This document shows positions 1 to 8,819 of a stretch of 64,000 nucleotides of DNA, one piece after another (position 1 is the stretch's first letter; the number at the start of each line of letters is the position of its first letter). A program made the translations under genes and the position numbers. Origin of the DNA: Pseudoduganella rivuli (GTDB taxonomy: Bacteria > Pseudomonadota > Gammaproteobacteria > Burkholderiales > Burkholderiaceae_D); assembly GCF_009674485.1 (NCBI RefSeq), contig NZ_WKJJ01000015.1:62001-126000 (forward strand), read 5' to 3'. The notes under the pieces were generated by a model. That model was given only the letters and a program-made list of their open reading frames with translations, was not told the DNA's origin and made no database searches.

Positions 1-303
1 CTGTTGCGGACGGTCTTCTGGTTTTGGACGGCCTTGCGCATCGGACAGGCGGTACTTGGTGCGGCGGTCGCCCATCAAGTCACGCAAATCGCGGATGCTC
101 ATGCCCGTCACTTCATGCATGCGGATCAGCAGCGATGCGCCCACCGGCAAACGGTGGTGGCGGATTTTACTGATGACAGGCGGCGCCACTTCCAGCATGC
201 GCGACAGCGCAGCGTCATTCTTCAGCTGCATTTTTCCCAGCAGCATGTCCAGCAGGTGATTCGGATTGTAGCTTTCCTGGGAAGCTAAAGCGTGGTGTCC
301 CAT
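1..303 (-). CDS. HTH-like DNA-binding protein (3' end outside window)
   Basis: Partial gene: 101 codons are visible, from an ATG at 303-301 to the left edge, so the C-terminus is unseen. The start is supported by a GAGGA Shine-Dalgarno about 5 nt upstream. Residues ~20-75 (DAALSRMLEVAPPVISKIRH, then LLIRMHEVTGMSIRDLRDLM) resemble a lambda-repressor/Cro-type helix-turn-helix. A hydrophilic segment rich in Arg, Pro, Asp and Gln follows. It is probably a small DNA-binding protein; no target or ligand can be inferred. The reading frame is clean and GC-biased, supporting real coding. Confidence 0.7.
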   Translation of the reverse strand, partial: MGHHALASQESYNPNHLLDMLLGKMQLKNDAALSRMLEVAPPVISKIRHHRLPVGASLLIRMHEVTGMSIRDLRDLMGDRRTKYRLSDAQGRPKPEDRPQQ

Positions 304-555
304 GGTAGTCCTCGTCTAAGTGAGTTGTCGAGATTCTGGAGCGTATTGCAATTCCAATAATATGCTTGCTCCAGCCCGTTTCAGCCAAGTCGCGACTAGC
401 GGAAGTTGGGAGTTATCAACGATTCGCTAGAATTCTTAGCAACAATGCCATTTCAACATACGGGGATATTCCGTGGCGCACGAAAGGACAGCAGGAAATT
501 ATTACAAGGGAATGACGGCGCCGAATTACGCGATGCGGCGCCGGGAAAGCGGAGG

Positions 556-858
556 TCAGGCGGTGGTATTGATGTTCTGGCCGATACGGGAAGCCAGCGG
601 ACTGAGCGTCTGGCTGGCCAGCAGTGATTCTTGCTGTTGCTGACGGGAATTATCCGTTTCCTGCGACTGGCGCACCTGTTCGGCGCGCTGCGCGTCGGTT
701 GCCTGCTGGGCTTGCGCGGCGGCGTCGGCCTGCAATTGCTCGGTACGCGATTGCTCTTCCAGCCGGGCCTGGCGCGCCTGTTCCGCGCGCTGGTCGTTGA
801 CCACGCTGGTAAGTTGTGCGGGGCTGCTGCCCACGCCTGAAACGGATCCGACGGCCAT
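556..858 (-). CDS. small Gln/Ala/Arg-rich hypothetical protein
   Basis: 100-residue protein of unknown function. An AAGGAG Shine-Dalgarno sits 7-9 nt before the ATG (858-856), which argues for a real gene. The N-terminus is Gly/Ser-rich (MAVGSVSGVGSS). Residues ~20-80 are almost only Q, E, R, A, S, D and T with heptad-like spacing, so a single long helix or coiled coil is likely. The C-terminus (LSPLASRIGQNINTTA) is more ordered. There is no signal peptide or membrane segment. The neighbouring HTH-like gene lies on the same strand, more than 250 nt away, so cotranscription is not evident. Confidence 0.65.
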   Translation of the reverse strand: MAVGSVSGVGSSPAQLTSVVNDQRAEQARQARLEEQSRTEQLQADAAAQAQQATDAQRAEQVRQSQETDNSRQQQQESLLASQTLSPLASRIGQNINTTA

Positions 859-943
859 GGCGCTCTCCTTAATATTTCGACTCTAGGGCATCTTGCGCGA
901 AAGGCAATGCCAGAACGTTAACAGGGCAGGAAAATGCCCTTTT

Positions 944-1036
944 AAATATGCCTGCGGGGCGCTCTGGCCACGCGGTTACGACAATAACAATAACCCGAAA
1001 AATATGCCTGCGGGGCGCTCAGGCCCCGCGGTTACG
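944..1036. repeat. pair of 37-bp direct repeats with GC hairpins
   Basis: A 37-bp sequence at 944-980 recurs at 1000-1036 with only a few mismatches (period 56 bp). Each copy contains an inverted repeat. In the second copy GCGGGGC (1010-1016) faces GCCCCGC (1023-1029) across a 6-nt loop; the first copy has one mismatch in the right arm. The pair lies immediately upstream of the phoH start. It could be a REP-like dispersed element or a leader hairpin; no T-tract follows, so it is not a typical terminator. Confidence 0.7.
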
Positions 1037-1078
1037 GTAAACTAACGCTTTGCAGTATAACCCACTCCATTTGTTCCT

Positions 1079-2137
1079 TTGAAAACCAAGACTCCTGTAC
1101 AGCCGCATTACTTCATCCCCGAGCCGCTCGATAATTCGCGGCTGGCGCACCTGTGCGGTCCGCTGGATGAAAACCTGCGCCAGATTTCCGCAGCGCTCGA
1201 TGTGACGATCTTCCGCCGTGGCGAAAAGTTCATCGTCAGCGGCACCAACGCTGAACGCGCGGTGCAAATCCTCGCGCAGTTTTACGCCGTGGCGCAGAAA
1301 GTCGTGCCGGTGGAAGAAGTGCAGCTGGCGCTGGTGGAACAGCGCGCCGGCCTGGCGCCGCCGATCGAACCGGACCAGGAAGAGCCGCCGTTCAACGAGC
1401 CGGACATTACCAGCCCCGTGCTGAAAACCCGCCGCACCGATTTGCGCGGCCGCACGCCGCACCAGATCAAGTACCTGCGCAATATTCTCGACCACGACAT
1501 TTCGTTCGGCCTCGGCCCTGCCGGCACCGGCAAGACGTATCTGGCCGTGGCCTGCGCCGTCGATGCGCTCGAGCGCGACGCCGTCAAGCGCATCATCCTC
1601 ACGCGTCCCGCCGTGGAAGCGGGCGAGCGCCTGGGCTTCCTGCCGGGCGACCTGGCGCAAAAAGTCGACCCGTACCTGCGCCCTCTGTATGACGCGCTGT
1701 ACGATTTGCTGGGCTTCGACCGCACGCAGAAAATGTTCGAAAAGGGCGTGATTGAAATCGCGCCGCTGGCCTACATGCGGGGCCGCACGCTGAACCACGC
1801 GTTCGTCATCCTCGACGAAGCGCAGAACACGACGGTCGAACAAATGAAGATGTTCCTGACCCGTATCGGCTTTGGCAGCAAGGCCGTCGTGACGGGCGAC
1901 ACCACGCAGATCGACTTACCCAAGCACACCAAGAGCGGCCTGGTCGACGCGACCCACGTGCTGCGCGACGTGCGCGGCATCGCGTTCACGCAATTCACCA
2001 GCGCCGACGTGGTGCGCCATCCACTGGTGGCCCGTATCGTCGACGCGTATGAAAGCGCGCACAATGCCAGCGCGGAAATCGCGCCCCTGCTGCACCCTGT
2101 TAAATCCGCCGCCGTCAAACATGTCCGAAAAAAATAA
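1079..2137 (+). CDS. phoH: PhoH family ATPase
   Basis: PhoH/YbeZ-type P-loop protein of 352 residues, near the usual family length. An N-terminal KH-like region (DVTIFRRGEKFIVSG) precedes a Walker A GPAGTGKT at residues 146-153 and a Walker B AFVILDEAQN at 241-250. PhoH proteins are RNA-associated ATPases that act with YbeY; the downstream ybeY, corC and lnt reproduce the E. coli ybeZ-ybeY-ybeX-lnt order. The start is a TTG (1079-1081), chosen because the family N-terminus follows directly and no better in-frame ATG exists nearby. Its 3' end overlaps ybeY by 17 nt. Confidence 0.93.
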   Translation: MKTKTPVQPHYFIPEPLDNSRLAHLCGPLDENLRQISAALDVTIFRRGEKFIVSGTNAERAVQILAQFYAVAQKVVPVEEVQLALVEQRAGLAPPIEPDQEEPPFNEPDITSPVLKTRRTDLRGRTPHQIKYLRNILDHDISFGLGPAGTGKTYLAVACAVDALERDAVKRIILTRPAVEAGERLGFLPGDLAQKVDPYLRPLYDALYDLLGFDRTQKMFEKGVIEIAPLAYMRGRTLNHAFVILDEAQNTTVEQMKMFLTRIGFGSKAVVTGDTTQIDLPKHTKSGLVDATHVLRDVRGIAFTQFTSADVVRHPLVARIVDAYESAHNASAEIAPLLHPVKSAAVKHVRKK

Positions 2138-2588
2138 ATTAACACTGTCGGTGCAATACGCCGACACCCGCCTGCAAGAGACCATCACCCGCCCGCTGAT
2201 CCGCAAATGGATCAAGGCCACGCTGTTCGCCCCGGCCGAACTGACGATCCGCTTCGTCGATGCAGCCGAAGGCCAGGAGTTGAACCGCGAGTACCGGGGC
2301 AAGGATTACGCCACCAATGTGCTGACGTTCGCCTACAACGAAGGGGAGGAAGTGGCGGACGACGAACCAACCCGCGCCGACATCATCCTGTGCACGGACG
2401 TGCTGCAGCGGGAAGCGGACGAACAAAAGAAAACCATCGAAGAACACACGGCGCACCTGATCGTGCACGGCGTGCTGCATGCGCAGGGCTATGACCACCT
2501 CGACGATGAAGAGGCGGAGGAAATGGAAGGGCTGGAGACGGAAATCCTGCAAGGACTGGGGTACGCGGACCCGTACGCGGAACAATAA
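2121..2588 (+). CDS. ybeY: endoribonuclease YbeY (rRNA maturation factor)
   Basis: 155-residue zinc-dependent RNase involved in 16S rRNA 3'-end maturation and ribosome quality control. The signature HLIVHGVLHAQGYDH lies at residues 112-126 and supplies the three expected metal ligands (H116, H120, H126). The ATG at 2121 gives the usual family N-terminus and places the start inside the last 17 nt of phoH, indicating translational coupling. The open frame extends further upstream but only as an overlap with phoH. Confidence 0.95.
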   Translation: MSEKNKLTLSVQYADTRLQETITRPLIRKWIKATLFAPAELTIRFVDAAEGQELNREYRGKDYATNVLTFAYNEGEEVADDEPTRADIILCTDVLQREADEQKKTIEEHTAHLIVHGVLHAQGYDHLDDEEAEEMEGLETEILQGLGYADPYAEQ

Positions 2589-2683
2589 TGGCCGGGTAAT
2601 TCTTGGCGGAAATGCCATTTCCGGACCGGCGGGGCCATTTGGTGTATGCTATAGCACTTCGAAACAACCGGCACCCGCCTGCC

Positions 2684-3562
2684 ATGCAAGAGCACTCTAG
2701 TGGCGTCAAGACTGACGCCAAACCCCACCGGTCGCTGTTTGAGCGACTCACAGCACTGATCTCCCCCGAGCCCGAGAACCGCGCGGAACTGCTCGAAGTC
2801 CTGCACGATGCCCATGAACGCAATCTGATCGACGCCGATGCGCTGTCGATGATCGAGGGCGTGTTCCAGGTTTCCGACTTGTCGGCGCGCGACATCATGA
2901 TTCCCCGCTCGCAAATGGATGTCATCGACATCTCCAAGCCGATCGAAGAATGGATGCCGGAAGTGCTGCAGACGGCGCACTCGCGATTCCCGGCCATCGA
3001 AGGCGAACGCGACAAGGTGGTCGGCATCCTGCTGGCCAAGGATTTGCTGCGCTACTACGCGGAAGAATCGTTCGACGTGCGCGACATGCTGCGCCCGGCC
3101 GTGTTCATCCCCGAATCGAAACGCCTGAACGTGTTGCTGCGCGACTTCCGCGCCAACCACAACCACATGGCCATCGTGGTCGATGAATATTCGGGCGTGG
3201 CCGGCCTGATCACCATCGAAGACGTGCTGGAACAGATCGTCGGCGACATCGAAGACGAATACGACTTCGACCAGGAAGAAGACAATATCCTGTCGATCAA
3301 GGAAGGCCGCCAGGGCCCGCGCTGGCGCGTCAAGGCGCTGACGGAAATCGAACAGTTCAACGACGAGCTGGACACCAGCCTGTCCGATGAAGATGCCGAC
3401 ACCATTGGCGGTTTCGTCGTCAAACACCTGGCGCGCATGCCCCACAAGGGCGACAAGTTCGCCATCGACAACCTGCGCTTCGAAGTGCTGCGCGCCGACG
3501 CGCGCCAGATCCACGTGCTGCTGGTCGAAAAACTGCCGCCGTCCGTGGACGAGCAGGACTGA
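2684..3562 (+). CDS. corC: CorC/HlyC family CBS-domain protein (YbeX)
   Basis: 292-residue cytosolic CBS-pair protein, homologous to YbeX/CorC, linked to Mg2+/Co2+ efflux and ribosome metabolism. The N-terminal part ends in LSARDIMIPRSQMDVID, which opens the first CBS motif. The second CBS contains HMAIVVDEYSGVAGLITIED, and the acidic segment EDEYDFDQEED links to a C-terminal CorC_HlyC domain (DADTIGGFVVKHLARMPHKG). The ATG at 2684 is preferred over an upstream in-frame ATG at 2603 because the leading 27 residues are atypical. About 95 nt separate it from ybeY. Its TGA overlaps the lnt ATG by 1 nt. Confidence 0.93.
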   Translation: MQEHSSGVKTDAKPHRSLFERLTALISPEPENRAELLEVLHDAHERNLIDADALSMIEGVFQVSDLSARDIMIPRSQMDVIDISKPIEEWMPEVLQTAHSRFPAIEGERDKVVGILLAKDLLRYYAEESFDVRDMLRPAVFIPESKRLNVLLRDFRANHNHMAIVVDEYSGVAGLITIEDVLEQIVGDIEDEYDFDQEEDNILSIKEGRQGPRWRVKALTEIEQFNDELDTSLSDEDADTIGGFVVKHLARMPHKGDKFAIDNLRFEVLRADARQIHVLLVEKLPPSVDEQD

Positions 3563-5124
3563 TGCGTTTCCGGCGCGCCGCTGCCGGCGAGATTTCCATC
3601 CCCCGCTCCACCCGCAGCCGCATGGCCATCGCCGCCATCGCCGGCGCGGCCAGCGTGTTGTCGTTTGCACCGTTCGGCTGGTGGCCGCTGCAACTGGTTT
3701 GCCTGGCGCTGCTGTTTTACCAGGCGCTGCGCGCCGAGACCCTGAAAGCCGGTGCACTGGTGGGCTGGGCTTTCGGCTTTGGCTGGTGCCTGGCCAATAC
3801 CCACTGGCTGTACATTGCGCTGAACCGTTTCAACGGCTTGCCTGCGCCGCTGGCCGGCGCGTCGATCGTGGCGCTGGCCGCCGGCATGGGCATCTATGCG
3901 GGTTTGGCCATGTATGCCGGCCTGTGGCTGCGCCGCCGCTGGTCGCTGCCGCTGCCCGCCGCCAATCTGCTGGTGCTGCCCGCGCTGTGGGCGGTCTTCG
4001 AATGGGTGCGCGGCTGGTTGTTCACGGGCTTCCCGTGGGCCGCCGCCGGTTACGCGCACAATGCGTCGCCGCTGGGCGGCTATGCTCCCGTGCTGGGCGT
4101 ATACGGCGTGTCCTGGCTGGCCGCGCTGTGCGCGGGCGCCCTGCTGCTGGGCATGCACCGCGTGCGCTGGGCCGCGCTGGGCACGGCGGCGGCGATTCTC
4201 GTCATCGGTGGCGCGCTGCGCACGGTGGACTGGACGCACGCTGCCGGCCAGCCGATCTCGGTACGGCTGGTGCAGGGCAATACGCCGCTGCTGCAAAAAT
4301 TCGACGCGTCCCACACGGAGGCGACCTTGCGCCGCTACCACGCCACCATCACGGCCGAAGCGGCGGACTTGATCGCCACGCCGGAAACGGCCGTCATGCT
4401 GTTCCCGCACCAGTTGCCGCCGGATTACCTGCCCGGCCTGGGCCAGTTCGCGAAACGCTCCGGCAGCCACCTGGTGGTGGGTATCCCGTTGATGGACAGC
4501 CCGACCCAGTATGCCAACAGCGTGATCGGCATCCCGCCGGAATCCGGCCTGCCGACATACCGCTACGACAAGCACCACCTGGTGCCGTTCGGCGAATTCA
4601 TCCCGCCCGGCTTCCGCTGGTTCACCAACCTGATGCAAATCCCGCTGGGCGACCAGACCCGCGGCAAGGTGGTGCAACCGCCGTTCCAGGTCAAGTCGCA
4701 GCGCGTGCTGCCGAACATCTGCTATGAAAACCTGTTTGGCGAAGAAATCGCCGAACAGTTGGCCGCCGACCCGAAACCGGCCACCCTGCTGCTGAACGTG
4801 TCGGAACTGGCGTGGTATGGCGAATCCATCGCGATTCCCCACCATTTGCAAATCTCGCAATTGCGCACGCTGGAAACGGGCCGCCCCATGCTGGCCGCCA
4901 CCAACAGCGGCGCCACGGTGGTGATCGACAGCCATGGCAAGATCGTGTCCGCCCTGCCGTATTACCAGGCCGGCGTGCTGAAAACGTCCGTGCAAGGCAT
5001 GGAAGGGACCACGCCGTACATCGTCATGGCCAACAAACTGTTCCTGTTGCTGGCGATGCTGGCACTGGGCGGCGCGTTCTGGTGGAGCCGCAAAGAGACC
5101 CGGAAAGCCGCAAAAAACCACTAA
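3562..5124 (+). CDS. lnt: apolipoprotein N-acyltransferase
   Basis: 520-residue inner-membrane enzyme that N-acylates the terminal Cys of lipoproteins, the last step of lipoprotein maturation. The first ~215 residues form several hydrophobic helices; the nitrilase-like periplasmic domain follows. The catalytic triad is visible as E275 (TPETAV), K337 (YDKHHLVPFGEF) and C387 (NICYEN), matching E. coli E267/K335/C387. A final transmembrane helix (LFLLLAMLALGGAFWW) and basic tail close the protein. The ATG is coupled to the corC stop (TGATG). Confidence 0.96.
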   Translation: MRFRRAAAGEISIPRSTRSRMAIAAIAGAASVLSFAPFGWWPLQLVCLALLFYQALRAETLKAGALVGWAFGFGWCLANTHWLYIALNRFNGLPAPLAGASIVALAAGMGIYAGLAMYAGLWLRRRWSLPLPAANLLVLPALWAVFEWVRGWLFTGFPWAAAGYAHNASPLGGYAPVLGVYGVSWLAALCAGALLLGMHRVRWAALGTAAAILVIGGALRTVDWTHAAGQPISVRLVQGNTPLLQKFDASHTEATLRRYHATITAEAADLIATPETAVMLFPHQLPPDYLPGLGQFAKRSGSHLVVGIPLMDSPTQYANSVIGIPPESGLPTYRYDKHHLVPFGEFIPPGFRWFTNLMQIPLGDQTRGKVVQPPFQVKSQRVLPNICYENLFGEEIAEQLAADPKPATLLLNVSELAWYGESIAIPHHLQISQLRTLETGRPMLAATNSGATVVIDSHGKIVSALPYYQAGVLKTSVQGMEGTTPYIVMANKLFLLLAMLALGGAFWWSRKETRKAAKNH

Positions 5125-5225
5125 ACGGGGGCCTGAGCCCTTCCGCACCCCGTAAAACCCGCTAAAATTAGCCGTTTTGGCGATTCAACAACGCTCGCAA
5201 CCGTCCAGCGCAAAGATTAAACAAG

Positions 5226-6125
5226 ATGCTTACCTTTCAACAGATTATCCTGACGCTGCAATCCTACTGGGACAAGCAGGGCTGCGCCCTGCTGCAGCCA
5301 TATGACATGGAAGTGGGCGCCGGCACCTTCCACACCGGCACCTTCCTGCGCGCGATCGGCCCGGAGCCATGGCGCGCCGCCTACGTCCAGCCATCGCGCC
5401 GCCCGAAAGACGGCCGCTATGGCGAAAACCCGAACCGCATGCAGCACTACTACCAATACCAGGTGGTGCTGAAGCCGGCGCCGGAAAATATCCTCGACCT
5501 GTACCTCGGCTCGCTGGCCGCGCTGGGCCTGGACCTGAAGCAAAACGACGTGCGCTTCGTGGAAGACGACTGGGAAAGCCCGACCCTGGGCGCCTGGGGC
5601 CTGGGCTGGGAAGTCTGGCTGAACGGCATGGAAGTCACGCAATTCACGTACTTCCAGCAAGTGGGCGGCATCGATTGCAAGCCGGTGCTGGGCGAAATCA
5701 CGTACGGCATCGAACGCCTGGCCATGTACCTGCAAGGCGTGGAAAACGTCTACGACCTGGTCTGGACCGAGTGGGAAGAGAACGGCGAGACCAAGCGCCT
5801 GACCTATGGCGACGTGTTCCACCAGAATGAAGTGGAACAGTCCACGTACAACTTCGAGCACGCCAACACGGAACTGCTGTTTGCGCAATTCGCCAACCAC
5901 GAATCCGAAGCCAAGCGCCTGATCGAGCTGCAACTGACGTTGCCTGCCTACGAGCAGATCATGAAAGCGTCGCACAGCTTCAACATGCTGGACGCCCGCG
6001 GCGCCATTTCCGTGACCGAGCGCGCCGCCTACATCGGCCGCGTGCGCACGCTGTCGCGCATGGTTGCGCAAGCCTACTACGATTCCCGCGAACGCCTCGG
6101 CTTCCCGATGCTGCCGAAAGAGTAA
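5226..6125 (+). CDS. glyQ: glycyl-tRNA synthetase alpha subunit
   Basis: 299-residue catalytic alpha subunit of the bacterial alpha2beta2 glycyl-tRNA synthetase, which charges tRNA-Gly. Diagnostic segments include SYWDKQGCALLQPYDMEVGA, the motif around EPWRAAYVQPSRRP, and FTYFQQVGGIDCKPV. The ATG at 5226 gives the canonical MLTFQQIIL start. glyS follows after 4 nt. A weak possible promoter (TTCCGC at 5141-5146, TAAAAT at 5163-5168, 16-bp spacer) lies in the 101-nt gap after lnt. Confidence 0.97.
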   Translation: MLTFQQIILTLQSYWDKQGCALLQPYDMEVGAGTFHTGTFLRAIGPEPWRAAYVQPSRRPKDGRYGENPNRMQHYYQYQVVLKPAPENILDLYLGSLAALGLDLKQNDVRFVEDDWESPTLGAWGLGWEVWLNGMEVTQFTYFQQVGGIDCKPVLGEITYGIERLAMYLQGVENVYDLVWTEWEENGETKRLTYGDVFHQNEVEQSTYNFEHANTELLFAQFANHESEAKRLIELQLTLPAYEQIMKASHSFNMLDARGAISVTERAAYIGRVRTLSRMVAQAYYDSRERLGFPMLPKE

Positions 6126-6129
6126 GAAT

Positions 6130-8235
6130 ATGAACCAGACCCTGTTAATCGAACTGCTGACCGAAGAATTGCCGCCGAAGGCGCTGTCCAAACTGGGCGC
6201 CGCGTTTTCCACGGTCATCGTCAACGGCCTGAAAGCGCGCGGCTTCCTGGAAGACGGCAGCGTGGCCACCACCTATGCCACCCCGCGCCGCCTGGCCGTG
6301 TCCATCACCGATGTGCGCGCCGTATCGCCCGACAAATCCATCCGTGAAAAAGTGCTGCCGGTGACGGTCGCGCTGGACAAGGATGGCAACCCGACCGCGC
6401 CGCTGGCCAAGAAACTGGCCGCGCTGGGCTTCCCCGACCTGAACGTGTCGGACCTGGAGCGCGCGCAGGACGGCAAGGCGGAAAGCTTCTTCTACACCTA
6501 CACCGCGCCTGGCTCGAAGCTGGAAACGGGCGCGCAAGCGGCGCTCGATGAAGCGCTGGCCAAGCTGCCGATCCCGAAAGTCATGAGCTACCAGCGCCCG
6601 GACGGCGCCACCGTGCAATTCGTGCGCCCGGCCCACAGCCTGATCGCGCTGCATGGCGAAACCGTGCTGCCGCTGACGGTGCTGGGACTGACGGCCGCGA
6701 AAATCACCGATGGCCACCGCTTCCTGAGCGCACCGGGCCAGCGCCTGGTGGAAGTGCCGCACGCCGACGCCTACGCCGCCACGCTGCTGGACAAGGCCAA
6801 AGTCATCGCCGGCTTCGACGACCGCAAGGAACAGATCCGCGCCGCGCTGCTGGAAAAAGCCGCCGGCGACCTGGTGCTGATGCCGGAAGCGCTGCTGGAC
6901 GAAGTCACGTCGCTGGTCGAATGGCCGGTGGTGTACGAGTGCCGCTTCGAGGAGGAATTCCTGGCCGTGCCGCAGGAATGCCTGATCCTCACCATGCAGA
7001 CCAACCAGAAATACTTCGCGCTGACCGACCAGGCGGGCAAGCTGCGCTCGCGCTTCCTGATCGTCTCCAACATCGCCACGGCCACGCCGGACGCCATCAT
7101 TGGCGGCAATGAGCGCGTGGTGCGCCCGCGCCTGTCCGACGCGAAATTCTTCTTCGAGCAAGACAAGAAGAAAACCCTGGAATCGCGCCTGCCGCTGCTG
7201 AAAAACGTGGTGTACCACAACAAGCTGGGCACGCAGGCCGAGCGCAGCGACCGCGTCACCGCGCTTGCCGGCGCCATTGCCGGCAAACTGGGTAGCGACG
7301 TCGCACTGGCGGAACGCGCGGCGCGCCTGTCGAAGGCCGACCTGCTGACCGACATGGTGGGCGAATTCCCGGAACTGCAAGGCATCATGGGTACGTACTA
7401 CGCGCGCCATGACGGCGAGCACGAGGAAATCGCGCTGGCCGCGTCCGAACACTACCAGCCGCGCTTTGCCGGCGATGCACTGCCATCGAGCAGCGCGGGC
7501 CTGGCCGTGGCGCTGGCCGACAAGCTGGAAACCCTGGTCGGCATCTGGGCCATCGGCCTGCAGCCGACCGGCGACAAGGATCCATTCGCCCTGCGCCGCC
7601 ATGCGCTGGGCGTGCTGCGCATGCTGATCGAAAAACGCCTGCCGCTGAGCATTTCCGGCCTGCTGGCCGACGCCGTGGCGCAATTCGGTGCGGTGGCCGG
7701 CTTCAAGGATCCGACCGGCGAAGTCACCGCCTTCATGCTGGACCGCCTGCGCGGCATCCTGCGCGAGCGCGGCTTCACGCCGAATGAAATCGAAGCCGTG
7801 GTGGCGCAAAACCCGGACCGCCTGGACGACATCGTCCAGCGCCTGGAAGCCGTGCAGGCGTTTGCCGCGCTGCCGGAGTCGGTCTCGCTGGCCGGCGCCA
7901 ACAAGCGCATCACCAACATCCTCAAGAAAAACGAGGAAGCGCTGGCCCAGGTGGCGGGCGGCGTGAAATCGGAATTGCTGCAGGATACGGCCGAGAAAAA
8001 CCTGTTTGCCGCGATCACGCGCGTGCAACCGCAAGTCGACGCCGCCTTTGCCAGCGGCGATTTCGCCGGCACGTTGAAGACGCTGGCGCAACTGCGCGAT
8101 GACGTCGATGCCTTCTTCAACGACGTGATGGTGATGGCGGAAGACGTTGCGCTGCGCAACAACCGCTTGGCGCTGTTGTCCATGTTGCACGGCATGCTGA
8201 ACCGCGTGGCCGACATTTCCAAGCTGGCGGCATAA
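6130..8235 (+). CDS. glyS: glycyl-tRNA synthetase beta subunit
   Basis: 701-residue beta subunit, needed for tRNA binding and activity with GlyQ. It begins MNQTLLIELLTEELPPKAL, the family N-terminus, 4 nt after the glyQ stop. Recognisable blocks are ATPRRLAV near the start, ECLILTMQTNQKYFAL in the middle, and a C-terminal helical anticodon-binding region (FMLDRLRGILRERGF). Length and composition are normal. The in-frame extension upstream of 6130 overlaps glyQ and is not expected to be translated. Confidence 0.97.
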   Translation: MNQTLLIELLTEELPPKALSKLGAAFSTVIVNGLKARGFLEDGSVATTYATPRRLAVSITDVRAVSPDKSIREKVLPVTVALDKDGNPTAPLAKKLAALGFPDLNVSDLERAQDGKAESFFYTYTAPGSKLETGAQAALDEALAKLPIPKVMSYQRPDGATVQFVRPAHSLIALHGETVLPLTVLGLTAAKITDGHRFLSAPGQRLVEVPHADAYAATLLDKAKVIAGFDDRKEQIRAALLEKAAGDLVLMPEALLDEVTSLVEWPVVYECRFEEEFLAVPQECLILTMQTNQKYFALTDQAGKLRSRFLIVSNIATATPDAIIGGNERVVRPRLSDAKFFFEQDKKKTLESRLPLLKNVVYHNKLGTQAERSDRVTALAGAIAGKLGSDVALAERAARLSKADLLTDMVGEFPELQGIMGTYYARHDGEHEEIALAASEHYQPRFAGDALPSSSAGLAVALADKLETLVGIWAIGLQPTGDKDPFALRRHALGVLRMLIEKRLPLSISGLLADAVAQFGAVAGFKDPTGEVTAFMLDRLRGILRERGFTPNEIEAVVAQNPDRLDDIVQRLEAVQAFAALPESVSLAGANKRITNILKKNEEALAQVAGGVKSELLQDTAEKNLFAAITRVQPQVDAAFASGDFAGTLKTLAQLRDDVDAFFNDVMVMAEDVALRNNRLALLSMLHGMLNRVADISKLAA

Positions 8236-8236
8236 C

Positions 8237-8797
8237 ATGGGCGTGGCGATGAAGTTGATCATCCTGGACCGGGATGGCGTGATCAACCATGACTCCCCGG
8301 ACTTCATCAAGTCGCCCGCCGAGTGGATCCCGATCCCGGGATCGCTGGAAGCGATCGCGCGCCTGAACCAGGCAGGCTACCGCGTGGTGATCGCGTCGAA
8401 CCAGTCCGGCATTGCCCGTGAACTGTTCGACATGAGCACCTTGAACGCGATCCACCAGAAGCTGCACACGCTGGCGCAACAAGCCGGCGCCGAGATCGAG
8501 GCGATTTTCTTTTGCCCCCACGCGGCAGCCGACAATTGCGATTGCCGCAAGCCGAAGCCCGGCATGTTCGCGGAAATCGCCAAGCGCTACCAGGTCAGCC
8601 TGAAAGGCGTGCCGACGGTCGGCGATTCGTTGCGCGACTTGCAGGCCGGCTTTGTCAGCGGCTGCGTGCCGTTCCTCGTATTGACGGGCAAAGGCGCCAA
8701 GACCCATGAAACGGGCGGCCTGCCGCCCGGCACCATGGTATTCCCCGACCTGGCAGCCACCGTCGACCATTTGCTGAAAGCCCCCTCCCAGGGCTGA
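8237..8797 (+). CDS. gmhB: D-glycero-beta-D-manno-heptose 1,7-bisphosphate 7-phosphatase
   Basis: 186-residue HAD-family phosphatase of ADP-heptose synthesis for the LPS inner core. The nucleophile/acid pair is in LDRDGVIN (D11 and D13 from this start). The zinc-binding Cys/His insert (FFCPH...CDCRKPKPGM) is typical of GmhB. Two starts are possible, ATG 8237 or ATG 8249 (MKLIILD), neither with a strong ribosome site; the shorter form matches many homologues. It follows glyS by 1 nt and fits with the heptosyltransferase gene elsewhere in the window. Confidence 0.93.
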   Translation: MGVAMKLIILDRDGVINHDSPDFIKSPAEWIPIPGSLEAIARLNQAGYRVVIASNQSGIARELFDMSTLNAIHQKLHTLAQQAGAEIEAIFFCPHAAADNCDCRKPKPGMFAEIAKRYQVSLKGVPTVGDSLRDLQAGFVSGCVPFLVLTGKGAKTHETGGLPPGTMVFPDLAATVDHLLKAPSQG

Positions 8798-8819
8798 ATT
8801 GATTTACCGGAGAACCGCG

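Noticed and set aside
511..545. Inverted repeat GGCGCC...GGCGCC downstream of the small Gln-rich gene, considered as a terminator
   Set aside because: Arms are only 6-7 bp with a 14-nt loop and no T-tract on the relevant strand.
3055..5148. ~700-codon minus-strand frame opposite corC and lnt
   Set aside because: Antisense shadow of GC-rich genes; both plus-strand genes have complete catalytic motifs.
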